The notes under the pieces were generated by a model. It saw nothing but the letters and a program-made list of their open reading frames with translations. It searched no databases and was not told where the DNA came from. From Trogon surrucura (Eukaryota; Chordata; Aves; Trogoniformes; Trogonidae), in the NCBI GenBank assembly GCA_020746105.1, contig CM036618.1, positions 6,456,501 to 6,520,500 of the forward strand: DNA of 64,000 nt, written 5' to 3'. The translations under genes and the position numbers were made by a program. This document shows, piece by piece, positions 11,505 through 23,768 of this stretch (the stretch's first letter is position 1; every line of letters starts with the position of its first letter).

Positions 11505-14500
11505 GAATTTAATAGAAATTTAATTGAATTAACCAATTGATAAGTAGTTAATGAAACAGAACACCAAGAGACAGGGTAGATTCATTAGCTTTTCGTGTTT
11601 TAAATCCAATCTGGATTACATTTTGGACGTAAAATTCTAGGTGAACATTCACTAACATTTTTCGGTAGAAGTACTTTTGAACGGGGATAACTGATATACT
11701 AGGTTAGGCCAGACAAGCTAAAATACCCTTTTGGCCTCTAAAAGCACAAAGTGAAGACATATCCAATGGCTGAGTTAAAACATGAGGAAGCCTGAGAGAT
11801 CCATTAGAAGAAATTCCGAATGAATGCAATACCGAAGTACGTGGAAGTGAAATACGGTTATTGCTTGGGGAAATGGAGTTGTACAGAGGAAATAAGTAGT
11901 AGGAAATATATACTGGGTCACCCAGAACATGCAAAGGAAGCACCTCATAAATAAAACAACTGAAGGAAAAGGTGGTGGTAAGCTCTGCTTTCCATGAAGA
12001 AATAAAAAAGATGCAGGCCGACAAGGGAGAGAGGCAGGACGTGGCACAAAAGTGACAAAAACTGCCGACACATGAAGGCACTGACTGCAGCCACTGTGCT
12101 GGAAACACAAAGTATTTGCAAAAACTGGAAACAGACTGCTGAGAAATTATAAAAAAAAATTAGTACCCAGCTTCATAGTATCTTTATGGTTACATTATAC
12201 ATTTGATGATTTTTGGCATCTTTGATAATCTCAAGGAATAGCAATTTATGATTTTTTTTTTTTTAAAGAACAAAATTAAAGGCTGTTTTCATACCAACCT
12301 AAGGAAGCAACTGTTTTCTTAGTTTCAGTGTCAGGCAAAACAACAAGCTAGTTTAGTCAGAAAACACGTTGGTGATAAACAAAAAAAGGTTTCAAAATTT
12401 CCCACTAAATTTAGCGGAAACTTGATCAGAAACTAAATCGAGCAAGAATTAAATCTAACAAATTGAATTTATCTACTTTAAGAATAAACTCTGATGGTCG
12501 TTTTTACACAGTTTCTCATTTGTGCAGCTCTTAGCATCTTGAAATATTTCTCGTTTTTCAAATATTAGCGTCCATATTTTAAAACCTGAATGGATTTGGA
12601 TTCATTTGTACAGGTGTTGAGCATTTGCAATTTGCCATGAAAACAATGTGAAGTGTCAGAACTCGAGACCTACCAAAGTCTTATGGCATTTCTGCAGATG
12701 TCCAAGGCTGGATTTATCTGTTGAACTGCAGGCACTCGCAACTCAAAACTACAGCTTCCATTTATAATTCTCTTATTACGTATTAATCTTTTATTGCTTT
12801 GATACTGTAATTGCAGCTATTACTTCAGCATCTCTCCTACATTACGCTGGCCTTGGATAATCACTGGTTTGTATGTCAGTGGACCAAACTGCTCGCATTC
12901 ACTCCAATATTTCTTTCACATGTTAATACTTTTTAAACTAAATCACTCCCCCTAAACTGACATGACGGATTTAACAGTTACTTCCTGATTAGAGAGGAGA
13001 GGAAGATGAATAACTCCGACTTTTTAGATATGTATGAGAAATTCTTCAAAGGATACCTCTCGAACCCCAAAATCCCAACAGTTAAATAACTACAAACCAG
13101 ATAGTCCTTTAGACAGAAGTTTTATCATATAATTACGATGCTGATCATTTAGAACTATCCAGAATGTCTCCAGCATTTTCGAACAGCTAAGCAAAGTTAT
13201 TTTTAAAATCAAACATATGTGCTTTTTTTTTCTGTTTATGTCTTCGGAAAGAACATTCTGTATAATGAAAAACATGACCAAATTTTTCACAGTACATCAC
13301 TATAAAACCCTATAATTGACTTTTTGGGTTGGTTTACTCTATATCTATTTTTGTCCATGTAGAAAACAGCAATGATGTGGTGAAAAGACCAAAATGGAGG
13401 TCCCATTGCAGGATAAGGCTCCATCCTGATTAGCGAAGAAGTATCATGTTTTCCCTGGGAAACATGCCCATTTTGTAAAAGGGAATTCAGTCCACATGAA
13501 CCTCCTCTTCAGAAACAAAAAAGAAAAAAAAAAAAGATCAGTCCTTTTAAGCAGCAGAGACTCTAGTGATTGCTCTCAGCTTTAGCTGAGAATGACTCAA
13601 TGGATCCTGCCCGTTAAAAAGGCAACTCTGCTGATTAAATTTATTACACGTTGCCCCAATATGAAGTTCCTGCTTCTCAACAATATTCTTTAAAGCTCAG
13701 GTTTGCTCGTATTATTTTTTGAGTTCAACCTGAAATGGCAAAATGTTTAACATCAACTAGGAAGAATTAAACTTTTTAAAAATAGCAAGAGTACAAGCAG
13801 GGTGGGGAGAATAGAGTCATCCTCTCAACTGCTACCGAGAGGACTGTGCACATAACTGAATGAAAAGCACCTTGAAATAAAAAGGCAGAAAAAAACAAAT
13901 ACCTGCACTCATATAATTTCTCATTTGAAGTATTACCCACCCACCAAAATGAGTTTAGATCATGCATTTTATTTGACAGACTATTCTCATTCCTCTTTGG
14001 ATAGTTTTTAAGCTCTGTTATGACGGATTATTTCCACGCCCCAGTCAGAGAGTACACGGAAACGGTGCAGACATTTCCAAAGGAGTTCACGTGCCCAAGG
14101 AAAAAAAAAAAAAAAAAAAAAAAACCAACTCTACTACTTTCAGAGTTAATTAAAATAAATCACAAACTTTGACTTAAAAGTCTGAAGAAAATACTGTTAT
14201 CTTGCAAATTGTTTAACAGCAAGATTTGCCATAATTGCTCTGAGGTAAATCTTAGTGAAATTGAAGATGACATCTAAATCACAAGCTTGGGAAACGGGGA
14301 ACATACCATCCGCAGACCAAAAGAGAGGGCTGGCTTAAGAAGAAAGGTAAGTTACTTCCTTCAGCTCCGAGACAAAGTTAAACTGCAGCTGCAGTGTCCA
14401 ATATTGTCACTAATATGAAATTCTCACGTGATTTCCAAGAAACTAAGGTCTGATCCTGAAATCAGAAGTTCCAATAAACCAGTTTGAAGTGACAGAAGTC

Positions 14501-15654
14501 AGGTGGAGTTTCTTTGTTAGGGTGAGAGCTTCTTTGATGGGTTTCTCTTCAAAATCTAACATCTACAGGAGATTGTCCTACCCTGGCCAAGCCTCACTGA
14601 ACTGTTCCCACAAGCAGAGATGCTGATTTACGAAAACAAATGCAGGATCTGTTCCAAAGATGAAACACGATGAATGTCATAAGACCTTAGGATTGATGGA
14701 CTGTTTTCACTTTGTTTCTTTAATTAGTGAAGGTTAAAGAAAGATGACAAAGCTTGCCATAAGAAAATTAAAAATTCTGAGCTATACTTACTTGAGAAGG
14801 TTTAACATTACAAATTTTATATGTGAACGTTAAGAGAAGTGCAGTCAATTTAAACTGGAATTTAATAAAGTGGTGGTACACCAGGAAAAACCAAATCAGC
14901 ACAAGGGAAGCCTTAGGAAAGATTGTACATGAGACCCTAAAATTTGCACTCGTCTGCCCTACAAGTGCAACAACCACCAACATTAAGTACAGCTGCTATT
15001 TGAAAAGAGAAGGCAAACTCTTCAATCTCTCAGTCGCCCTCCCCAGCCCTGTCTGTAGAATGAAGGAACAAGGCTCATGCAATTGCACTGACCAGTCACC
15101 TCCTACCCCCATCCCTCTTAATTCTGTGCAATTTTACTGAACTAAGCCAATGGAATAAGGTGTGACAGTGATGCAGGAATTTTGCTGAAGTGAACTGTTG
15201 TGTAAAGAAAAGAGCCCCAACTCAGCTGTGATCCCGTTCCCTTGGCAAATCAAGGCAGTGAAGAACTGGAGCGGGAGCTTTAGGACAAGAGAAAAGCAGG
15301 ACTCGTATTAAGTTCATTGAGTAATTTATCCAATGGTTTTATAATGGACAACAATCATCTGTTAGCATTCAAACATGTCCTGGATCCTTAAGAGCTAGTA
15401 TTCAAACACGTTTTGAAATACAAACCTCATGATCTGAGGTTTAAAATGTTATTTATTTCAGTATTAAGGATTACAATGAAACCTTGGAAAGGTGATTATT
15501 TCCTGTACCTACTCCAAAGTTTCTTTCATCTTTCTCTAAAACATGTGGTGATGGCCACAATGCAATACAATACCTCAGGTTAAAGTCAAATTAAATAATT
15601 TCCAAATTCCTACTATATATAATTTAGGAAACACACTTGTATTTCAGAAACTTA
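11505..15654. other. No gene recognised
   Basis: This is AT-rich unique sequence without CR1. It contains a T-run at about 12250-12264 and an A24 run at 14101-14124. Two overlapping - strand frames at 11704-12110 are open by chance as far as can be judged. Confidence 0.6.
14101..14124 (+). repeat. A24 homopolymer
   Basis: Twenty-four A in a row follow GTGCCCAAGG. No LINE or retrocopy body was recognised upstream, so a retroposed tail cannot be demonstrated. Confidence 0.9.
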
Positions 15655-16041
15655 CACTACTGAGGGATTTTTCAGCCTGGAGAAGTGAAGACTCCAGAGG
15701 GACCTTGTAACTGCCTTCCAATACCTGAAGGGAACCTACAGGAAGGCTGGGGAGGACTTTTTACAAGAGTGTCCAGCGATAGGACAGGGGAAATGGGTTT
15801 AAATTGAAGGAGAATAGGTTTAGATTGGATCTCACGAAGGAATTCTTCAGTCCAAGGGTGGCAAGACTCTGGAACAGATTGCCCAGAGAGGTTGTGACTG
15901 CCCCCTCCCTGGAGATGGTCAAGGCCAGGTTGGATGAGGCCTTGAGCAACCTGGGCTGGTTAAGGGCATCCCTGCCCATGGCACGGGAGTTGGATTAAAT
16001 GATCTCTAAGGTCCCTTCCAACCGAAGCCATTCTACAATTC
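15655..16041 (+). mobile_element. CR1 3' fragment
   Basis: The match starts at GGGATTTTTCAGCCTGGAGA and runs through the C-terminal ORF2 piece ([25 protein letters not shown]) to the 3' UTR and tail at about 16041. There is at least one frameshift. Confidence 0.93.
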
Positions 16042-17844
16042 TAACTGGTGGTCAGGTCTTTTTCTTCCCTCCCTATGAGCAGGCAGTTGCACAGCTGTCC
16101 TCTGTCACAATTCTTATACCTTCCTCTCATTAAGCAACCAATTCTGGCTGCTGCTACAGACAAAATACTGAAATACATGAACAAGAGGCTCAATATCAGT
16201 TTGTTATAACAAGCCATAAATTCCTCCTGATTAAATGCTTTGTTTACAAAACTATTATCTTTCTACATCTGGAAAAAAACAACAAAAAAACCCACCATAT
16301 TTATATTTGCATGGTACTTAACTGAAACTACTGATGATGCCACACATCCCCTGTTACGCTACTTGTCTCGCTCAATCCCTTTTGCAGCCTATTCCAGAGG
16401 TTGGCAAGAACATCTGGCCATAGTGTTTCAAGTTTTACATAACGTCAAAATATTCACACAGCTACACCAATTAAGCAAATAGAAAAATAAAATAGAAAAA
16501 AAAAAAAAAACGTAGTGCGTTTTGGCGAAGCCAAAATGACTTGGCTATTTAAGAGAAGGTTGTAAAAATCTATTTGACAATTGCTGATCAAAACTTTCAG
16601 TGTCAATGGGCAACCTTTAAAAGTTTTTTGGGGATGGGGTGTGTTCACTGGCAGGAGGGAGAAGAAGAAAAATTAAGTTAAGCACGTCTTACCACAAATC
16701 ACTTCATTTTCCATCTAAGAAACAGAGATAACACAAGCAGCTCAATTACCTTGTTATCACACTGACGCAGGCACAAGCTTTTAAATAATCACAAAATCAA
16801 CAGTCAGGCCACAAAACTGCTGCCTCACAAAACTCTTTAATGGATTCGAAAGAGGAAGGGGAAGTTAGAAATTTTTCCCTACTACCTCTGGAAATAATCA
16901 GGATTCGGGGAAAACAGGGCTGAGTTTTACGCAACCATCAAAGAACCACGTACAGTATGTGTGGTCCTGCCCTAATCTAAAAACACGGTACCGACGCCTT
17001 TGAATAGATTTCTGAATACGCTTCGGGTGTCATTAGATACATTCACACCAATCAATCTTTCAGTAGGAAGTTTGGATTTACCAGTGTCCCATGTTGAAAT
17101 GCTTGAAAAAGAAAACATGAAGTGTATGAATATAATCATCATAAATCTGTGACGATATAAGGAAAAATAAGTCCAGATGGCAGCGCGATAACGTTTGGTG
17201 TTTCTAATCTATAAAAAGATGTATAAAGTTCACCCTCAGGCATATATAAAGGCACGGGTGAAACCTAAGATGATAAATGCTGGATTCAAAATTGAAATTA
17301 AAAAAACAAAGAGACAACAAACTCACCTGTTTAATAACCGATACATAAATTATGGTTTCAGTATATTTTGCCTGTCTATCGTGTTAAGATTTATTACAAA
17401 CTACCATCTACAATGTTAAATTTTGGAACTTTACTGGAGCTTTTTTATTATTAAGTGCACCTTAGGGCTCATTTTTGTTCATACCTAAGGACGAAATAGA
17501 ACCAAATTTACACCCAAAGAGTTTCATCAACGCATATTTTTAGGAAATCAAGTGAGACAATAGTAAATGCACAAGCGAATTTCTCCCAGAAGTCAGTCAT
17601 TTTAGAAAAATTAACAGAATTGTAGTAGCTTTAATACCGTGAATATTCGCATCGCTTTCAACGGGGATACATCCTTCAAGAAAGGACTGAAAGATTAAGG
17701 TGCAGATTATTAAAACTATCGTTTTCCCGACTTCAAATGGTAATCTCTATCCCATCAAAGCCTCAATTCTATGATACATACAGCTATTATGGGTAGTCAT
17801 ATGGCTTTCAGTAGGCCAATTCTTCCAGAAAGACCCGGCAAAAT
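16042..17844. other. No gene recognised
   Basis: AT-rich unique sequence with an A15 run at 16496-16510. A - strand donor-like CAG/GTGAGTTTG lies at about 17323-17330 with no recognisable exon. Confidence 0.55.
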
Positions 17845-18880
17845 CATTAAGGGAAGAAGCCAGAGAGTTGTAGTCAATGGGGCAGAGTCTAGCTGGAGGC
17901 CTGTATCCAGTGGGGTCCCTCAGGGGTCAGTGCTGGGGTTGGTGCTTTTCAATATATTCATCAATGACCTGGACAAGGGATTAGAGAACACTGTCAGCAA
18001 GTTTGCTGATGACACAAAACTGGGAGGAGTGGTTGACACCCCAGCAGGCTGTGCTGCCATTCAGAGAGACCTGGACAGGCTGGAGGGCTGGGTGGGGAGA
18101 AATCTGATGAAGTTCAACAAGGGCAAGTGTAGAGTTTTGCACTTGGGAAAGAACAACCCCAGTATAGGTTGGGGACTGCCCTGCTGGAGAGCAGCGCAGG
18201 GGAAAGGGACCTGGGGGTGCTGGTGGGCAGCAGGATGACCATGAGCCAGCACTGTGCCCTTGTGGCCAAGCAGGCCAATGGCATCCTGGGGTGTGTTAGA
18301 AGGGGAGTAGCAAGTAGGTCAAGAGAGGTCCTTCTCCCTCTCTACTCTGTCCTGGTGAGGCCACATCTGGAATATTGTGTCCAGTTCTGGGCCCCTCAGG
18401 TCAAGAAGGACAGGGAACTGCTGGAGAGAGTCCAGCGCAGAGCCAAAAGATGATGAAGGGAGTGGAACATCTCCCTGATGAGGAAAGGCTGAAGGAGCTG
18501 GGTCTCTTTAGCTTGGAGAAGAGGAGGCTGAGGGGTGACCTCATCAATGTTTATAAATATGTCAAGGGGGAGTGTGAGGAGGATGGAGCCAGGCTCTTCT
18601 CAGTAATGTCCATTGACAGGAGAAGGCACAATGGGTACAAGCTGGAACAGAGGAGGTTCCATAAAAATATGAGGAAAAACTTTTTCAGTGTGAGGGTGAC
18701 AGAGCCCTGGCCCAGGCTGCCCAGGGAGGTTGTGGAGTCTCCTTCTCTGGAGACATTCAAAACCCACCTGGACACGTTCCTGTGGGACCTACTGTAGGTG
18801 ATCCTGCTCTGGCGGGGTGGTTGGACTGGATGATCTTTTGAGGTCCTTTCCAACCTCTAATGTTCTGCGATTCTGTGATT
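17845..18880 (+). mobile_element. CR1, 1.0 kb, reverse transcriptase to 3' end
   Basis: It enters in RT just before the [13 protein letters not shown] block, keeps [10 protein letters not shown] and FADDTKLGG (about 18000-18027), and ends with the 3' UTR near 18880. The frame breaks near 18160 (a short deletion in the GNNPxxxYRLG block) and near 18445. It is a close relative of the 25560 copy but more decayed. Confidence 0.95.
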
Positions 18881-19140
18881 AAGGAGTTCAACAACTGCAG
18901 CACAAAATATCATCATTCAAAACAGGCCGAAAAGTGTTAACAAAATAAGACATTTAAACAGGGTTTAGTTAAATAATCTAAAAACAGCTCATACTGACTA
19001 CACTGATTAAACCAAACTGGAAAATACCTTATTGTTTTTTAAAAAATCACAGTGATTAATGTCTGAATGATCAATAATTTACAAGTCAAATTAATATGAC
19101 TGAGGTTGCACGCTTCTGAAAACACTTGTGCAGAAGTACA

Positions 19141-19230
19141 ACCTACCTTTATAAGCATAAACCTACCTTTATAAGCATATATATTTCTATATTTATAAGC
19201 ATTTACAAACCCACCTTTACAAGCATAAGC
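19141..19230 (+). repeat. 20-bp tandem repeat, about 2 good and 2 decayed copies
   Basis: ACCTACCTTTATAAGCATAA is repeated at 19141-19160 and 19161-19180 with one or two differences. Diverged copies containing TTTATAAGCAT and CACCTTTACAAGCATAAG follow up to about 19230. Confidence 0.8.
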
Positions 19231-21534
19231 AATTGAAGTTCTTAGGTTTCTGCAAGCTGATTTTACACCGGTTATTCTTTGAAGACTTGGTGACTTTTTT
19301 CCACCCGTAGTAACACCCCATTACACCGTCTGTAGCACTACAATCGAGATACTATTATCAGTTTTGTGTATACACAAAACCTTCAGAACTGAGATCTGCA
19401 CAGAGATCAAGTTCTCTCTTTAAAGGCCAGTACTGAATTCTTAGGAAAAGCCCCTACTTGGAGAGAAAAAACAGCAGACCTAACGTTTAGCCTACGGTTA
19501 TGACTAGACAACTGTGTTTTATAGCTATAGATAAGCTTCCCCTCCATGATCTACCCTTATTCCTTTTTAAGCTACGGTAATTTTTGGCTTCCATAGTACC
19601 TCGTGGCAATGAATTTAGGAATTCAACAACTTAATTACACACTGTTAAAAAGCTACTTCCTTGTGTTTATTTTAAGCCTGCCATCTGATAATTTAATTAG
19701 GTGCCCCTCGTTTTTGTTATGAAAAAGGGAAATAATTGTTCCCATTCACTTTCTCCGCATTGCTCATAATTCTAGATTTCTATCACGTTCCTCTCCTAGT
19801 CGTCTTTTCCAGGCCTCAGCACCTGCCAACTTACATTCTCCTTGTGCAGAATTCAGTCAATTCTTTTCTAATCCTAAAATATTGGGTTTTTAATAGGGTT
19901 AGCACAGAAACAGCACTACCAGTAACACTGCTTGCCTCATATACTCTCAATTCCTTTAAAATCTAATCAATTTTTGGCAATTACTAAGCCTCAACTACTT
20001 AATAAATTTTCGAGAGCTATCCATCTCGGATCTCTTTTCTATGAAATTAAACAGCACAGAGTTAACACACAAGTCTTGAGGTTTATCAGCAATAGATTTC
20101 ACCTGTGCCATCACCCCATCCATTTGGTGAAATCACTGGCCGGCTCTACAGAATCAGCACTTGAGTTCTGCCCTCTAACTTTGCCATAGCAAACTTTCTT
20201 ACTTCTCCAAGGTCCTTGGTAGATCTCCGAGTAACTTTGCCCTACTGTGAAAATAAACTATTCTTGTTCTTAATATCTCATCCATTATTTTGCCGGTATC
20301 TCATAACAGGTTACCTTCTTTATACCCCACAACATTCTGCAAAGCTGAGACATTAAAGCTACAAAGGAGCTACCAAGCGATTTACTAAAAAGATTAGAAC
20401 TGCTGGGCTTCCACCAAATTCCACACCAATGCTGCAATTACTTCTTAGGAATAGGACAGAACCTGAAAACATGAAGCTCTGCAGTTCAACAGAAATTATA
20501 ATTATCTTGAAACAATGCGCAATATTGATATTCAATTCATAATCGCTAATTTTAGATACTCATTCTTCCAAGAAACCTCACTTTTAATCAATAGCCACAG
20601 TCATTAAATAAATCCTTCTTATGTGCTCTATGTGGAAGAAGCAATAATAAACTATATTGAAGCTGTCTAAATAAATTAAGTAGCCATACTTGAAAACAAC
20701 AAACAGTCCTGCTCTTCACATTTTTTTATTCAAAGCACACAAAAAGGAGCTACCTAAAAGGAATACAGGATACCGAAGAGAGGTTAATCAACTCTCACAT
20801 GACCACTGAATTTTGTGTTAAGCCACAAATGATCTAAATTGAAGTTACACAAACAGAAAACTAATGCCACTGGCAAACAGCCCCATTCTGTAACGTCCTA
20901 TTTGAGAAGCACTGGTTAAAGAAAAAGAGACGCTGAGCTTTGACAAAGCACGATATGGGAGATGACATCAACTTCTTTGGGCAAATGAGCTCAGCGTGCC
21001 AGCTAGCTGACAAATTAGCTTCTGAAAACCACTAACAGTAGCTTACAAAGTCACAGCTGTTATCCTGTTTTGAACAACAAAATGTTGATCTCAGTTGAAA
21101 TGTCTAGTTTTACAGAAGATTTCTAAGTGCCCTGATTTTTTTTTGGATTTTTTTTTTAACCAAATAATAAGTTATACTGAGAAAAGCACAAGAGATGGGC
21201 AGTGACTGTGCTCTGATGACTCCATGGTGACATTTAATAGACAGAACTAAGTGTAACACTTGCTTATGTTCTGCATGGTACTTAAATTTAAAAAAAAATC
21301 CCTAGAGTTACATGTTCAGTAGCAACTCAAACCTGCAAATATGAACGTACCATAGTCACTAGCAATTTCTTTAGCTACCTCAAGTAGTACCTAGGATATT
21401 AACTTTGAAAGTGGGAAGAAATAAATCATAAAACCTACCACCAGAAAACCTGTAGGAGATTCCATTAAGAGAGTTAAATCAATTGCAAGATACTAATACT
21501 CTACTAAACAAATATTCTGCAATGCTGAGCAATC

Positions 21535-21555
21535 GGGGCGGGGGGAGGGGGGGGG
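21535..21555 (+). repeat. G-rich patch, G-quadruplex candidate
   Basis: G4, C, G6, A, G9 within 21 bases (21535-21555). It fits a G-quadruplex pattern with one-base loops. It sits in otherwise AT-rich DNA, so it is a sharp compositional outlier. Confidence 0.75.
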
Positions 21556-21807
21556 ATCAATCATATTATTACTTAACACTTCAACTACTTCAGTTGTGAA
21601 AATCTTCATTTTCCACCATAAAATATCACAGGTTTCTGTTTCTCAGACTAAGGGACTAAAAACTCTGTTAAACACAACACAAACTCAGTCTTAACACTGG
21701 TACTACTGTGACCTTCACCATTGGTAGATGATTTATATCAAATTTTATAAATTTAATTTATTAATGTTTAATGAAAGTAAATAATTATATAAAAGAAAAC
21801 CACTATT

Positions 21808-21960
21808 CCTGTTTTAGGAATAACAAACTGAAGGACACAACAACTTACTCAGCTTCCTCATGGTTCCAGTAGAAACCCGTGTTTCAGGCCCACAGCTAAA
21901 CTCACCTCTCAAGCTCCAGACTACAGCCCTTTGCCACGACAGCATCCTCTCCACTTTTTA
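21808..21960 (+). mobile_element. Ancient MIR-like (CORE) SINE remnant
   Basis: The order of blocks matches the 3' half of a MIR element: TTTTAGG..AACTGAAGGACACAA..CTTACTCAG, then CAGTAGAAACCCGTGTTTCAGGCCCACAG, then AGCTCCAGACTACAGCCC..TGCC..CATCCTCTCC. In MIR these correspond to the AAACTGAGG, GCAGAGCCAGGATTCGAACCC and CTCCAGAGCCC blocks. Divergence is high, so the call is by pattern and not by alignment. Confidence 0.5.
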
Positions 21961-22483
21961 ACACATCTTTTACCTCCGTAATTACTTCTGATTTACGGCA
22001 AATGAAAGAAAGAACCGAGTCAAGACAGATGCACGCCAAGTTCCAGTGACTAGCCCGAAGCCCACAAAAAAACCCCACTGGTCAAATATTGGACTGAAAT
22101 GTCTAAAAACCTACATTTAGACATCTAGGAGAGATCTTGATGTAATAATGCTAAATAAAGTCTGTTTCTATCAAAACATTTGCATATTTTTCCATCTTTA
22201 ACTGAAGCAGAGGTAGTACACTAAGGAACCAAATAAGACTGTGGGCACGTCAAGGGTTGAACGTGACCATGTATTTTCAACAGCGAGTCTAGTGCTCGTT
22301 TTGGAACAGGTACTACCAGTTCACAAATTCAGACCCAGAATCAGTATCTCTCTCTCAGGGACTTGTAAAACAGAAATCACCTTTTTTGACCTCTTAAACA
22401 AGCATGAAGGAGAAGCCGCTAGAAACTTATATCTGAAAGCATAAACCACATCAAGTTCCATTAACAAATAAAATGAAAAAAAG

Positions 22484-22540
22484 GGTATATACACATATAT
22501 ATATAGGCATGTATAGGTATATACAGGTATATATATTAAT
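22484..22540. repeat. TA-rich imperfect repeat
   Basis: Variants of (G/C)TATA(G/C)A(G/T) such as GTATATACACATATATATA and GTATAGGTATATACAGGTATA run in series. It is a low-complexity microsatellite. Confidence 0.7.
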
Positions 22541-23084
22541 GATTGTTCCACAGTCTCACAAAAGAGTGGCTTTGATGTTCACAGAATTTTTTATCCCCAA
22601 CACCTTACAGCCTCTCCCCACCCCAATTTCACACATCAGTAACCTGAAAATAAAATAAATTTAAAAAAATCAACATCAGAGTCCCTAAGATGTATTTTAA
22701 ATACTCTACTTCTCACTTAACCCACCACTTCTGAGTTTGATAATCAAACATGTCAAACTAAGACTGTGGTAAAATGAATCCATGAGTCTTGACAGTAAAT
22801 CAGCGTCCTAAGTTTTGAAGCATATTTGTTTCTTTGATCTGCATACGGTTCAGTTCAAACATAGCTCCCGTGCATGAAATACGTCAAATGATCATCGAGA
22901 GATCAGTATTGGCACGAAACCTGCCAAAACAATGAAATTCATATTTTTATTTTTCCTATAAGCACAATAAAAACCGTTGAGACTGAAACATCAGCTCAGT
23001 GCCCATCAGGTTACCTCGCCTTGCCCTGTTTTACACTGAGGCAGACCACAGGGAACACTGTCATCTCCTTCCTACGAGATAAAT

Positions 23085-23768
23085 TAGGGGTAGACCTGCT
23101 GGAAAGCAGCCCTGAGGAGAGTCCCGGTAGACAATAAGCTAACCATGAGCCAGCAACGTGCCCTTGTGGCCAATAAGGCCAATGGTAGTCTGGGTTGCAT
23201 TGAGTGTGGCCAGTAGGCCAAGGGAGGTCGTCCTCCCCCTCTGCTCTGCCTGGGTGAGGCCACATCTGGAATATTGTGTCCAGTTCTGGGCTCCCCAGTC
23301 CAAGAGTGACAGGGAAGTACTGGAGAGAGTCCAGTGGAAGGCAGCAAAGATGACTGGGGGAATGGAGCATCTCCCTTACAAGGAAAGGTTGAGAGGGCTG
23401 GGACTGTTCAGCCTGGAGCAGAGAAGGCTGAGAGGAGACCTTCTCAGTGTCTGTAATCGTCCAAAGGGTGGGTGCAGGGAGGTTGGGGTCAGACTCTTCA
23501 GCAGTGCCCAGTGACAGGACAAGGGACAATGGGCACAAGCTGCAACACAGGGAGTTCCACCTGATTATGAGGAAGAACTTCTCTACGGTGACGGTGCCGG
23601 ATCCCTGGCCCAGGCTGCCCAGGGAGGTCGTGGAGTCTCCTGCTCTGGAGACTTTCAGAACCCGCCTGTACACGTTCCTGTGTGACCTATTGTAGGTGAT
23701 CCTGCTTTAGCGGAGGGTTGGACTGGATGATCTCTAGAGGTCCCTTCCAACTCCAATGATTCTGTGAC
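23085..23768 (+). mobile_element. CR1, 5' truncated
   Basis: It starts in the GLLESSPEE..LGV block of late ORF2 and includes [18 protein letters not shown] and [14 protein letters not shown] sequence (23250-23300), then the 3' UTR ending in ATGATTCTGTGA at about 23767. Frameshifts lie near 23200 and 23510. Confidence 0.94.

Larger units (their letters stand above)
18881..23084. other. No gene recognised
   Basis: AT-rich unique sequence holding a 20-bp repeat (19141), a G-rich patch (21535), a MIR-like SINE (21808) and a TA-rich stretch (22484). No coding-like frame was seen. Confidence 0.55.

Noticed and set aside
23011..23673. 220-codon - strand frame
   Set aside because: It is the antisense of a CR1 fragment and contains the reverse of the known ORF2 blocks.
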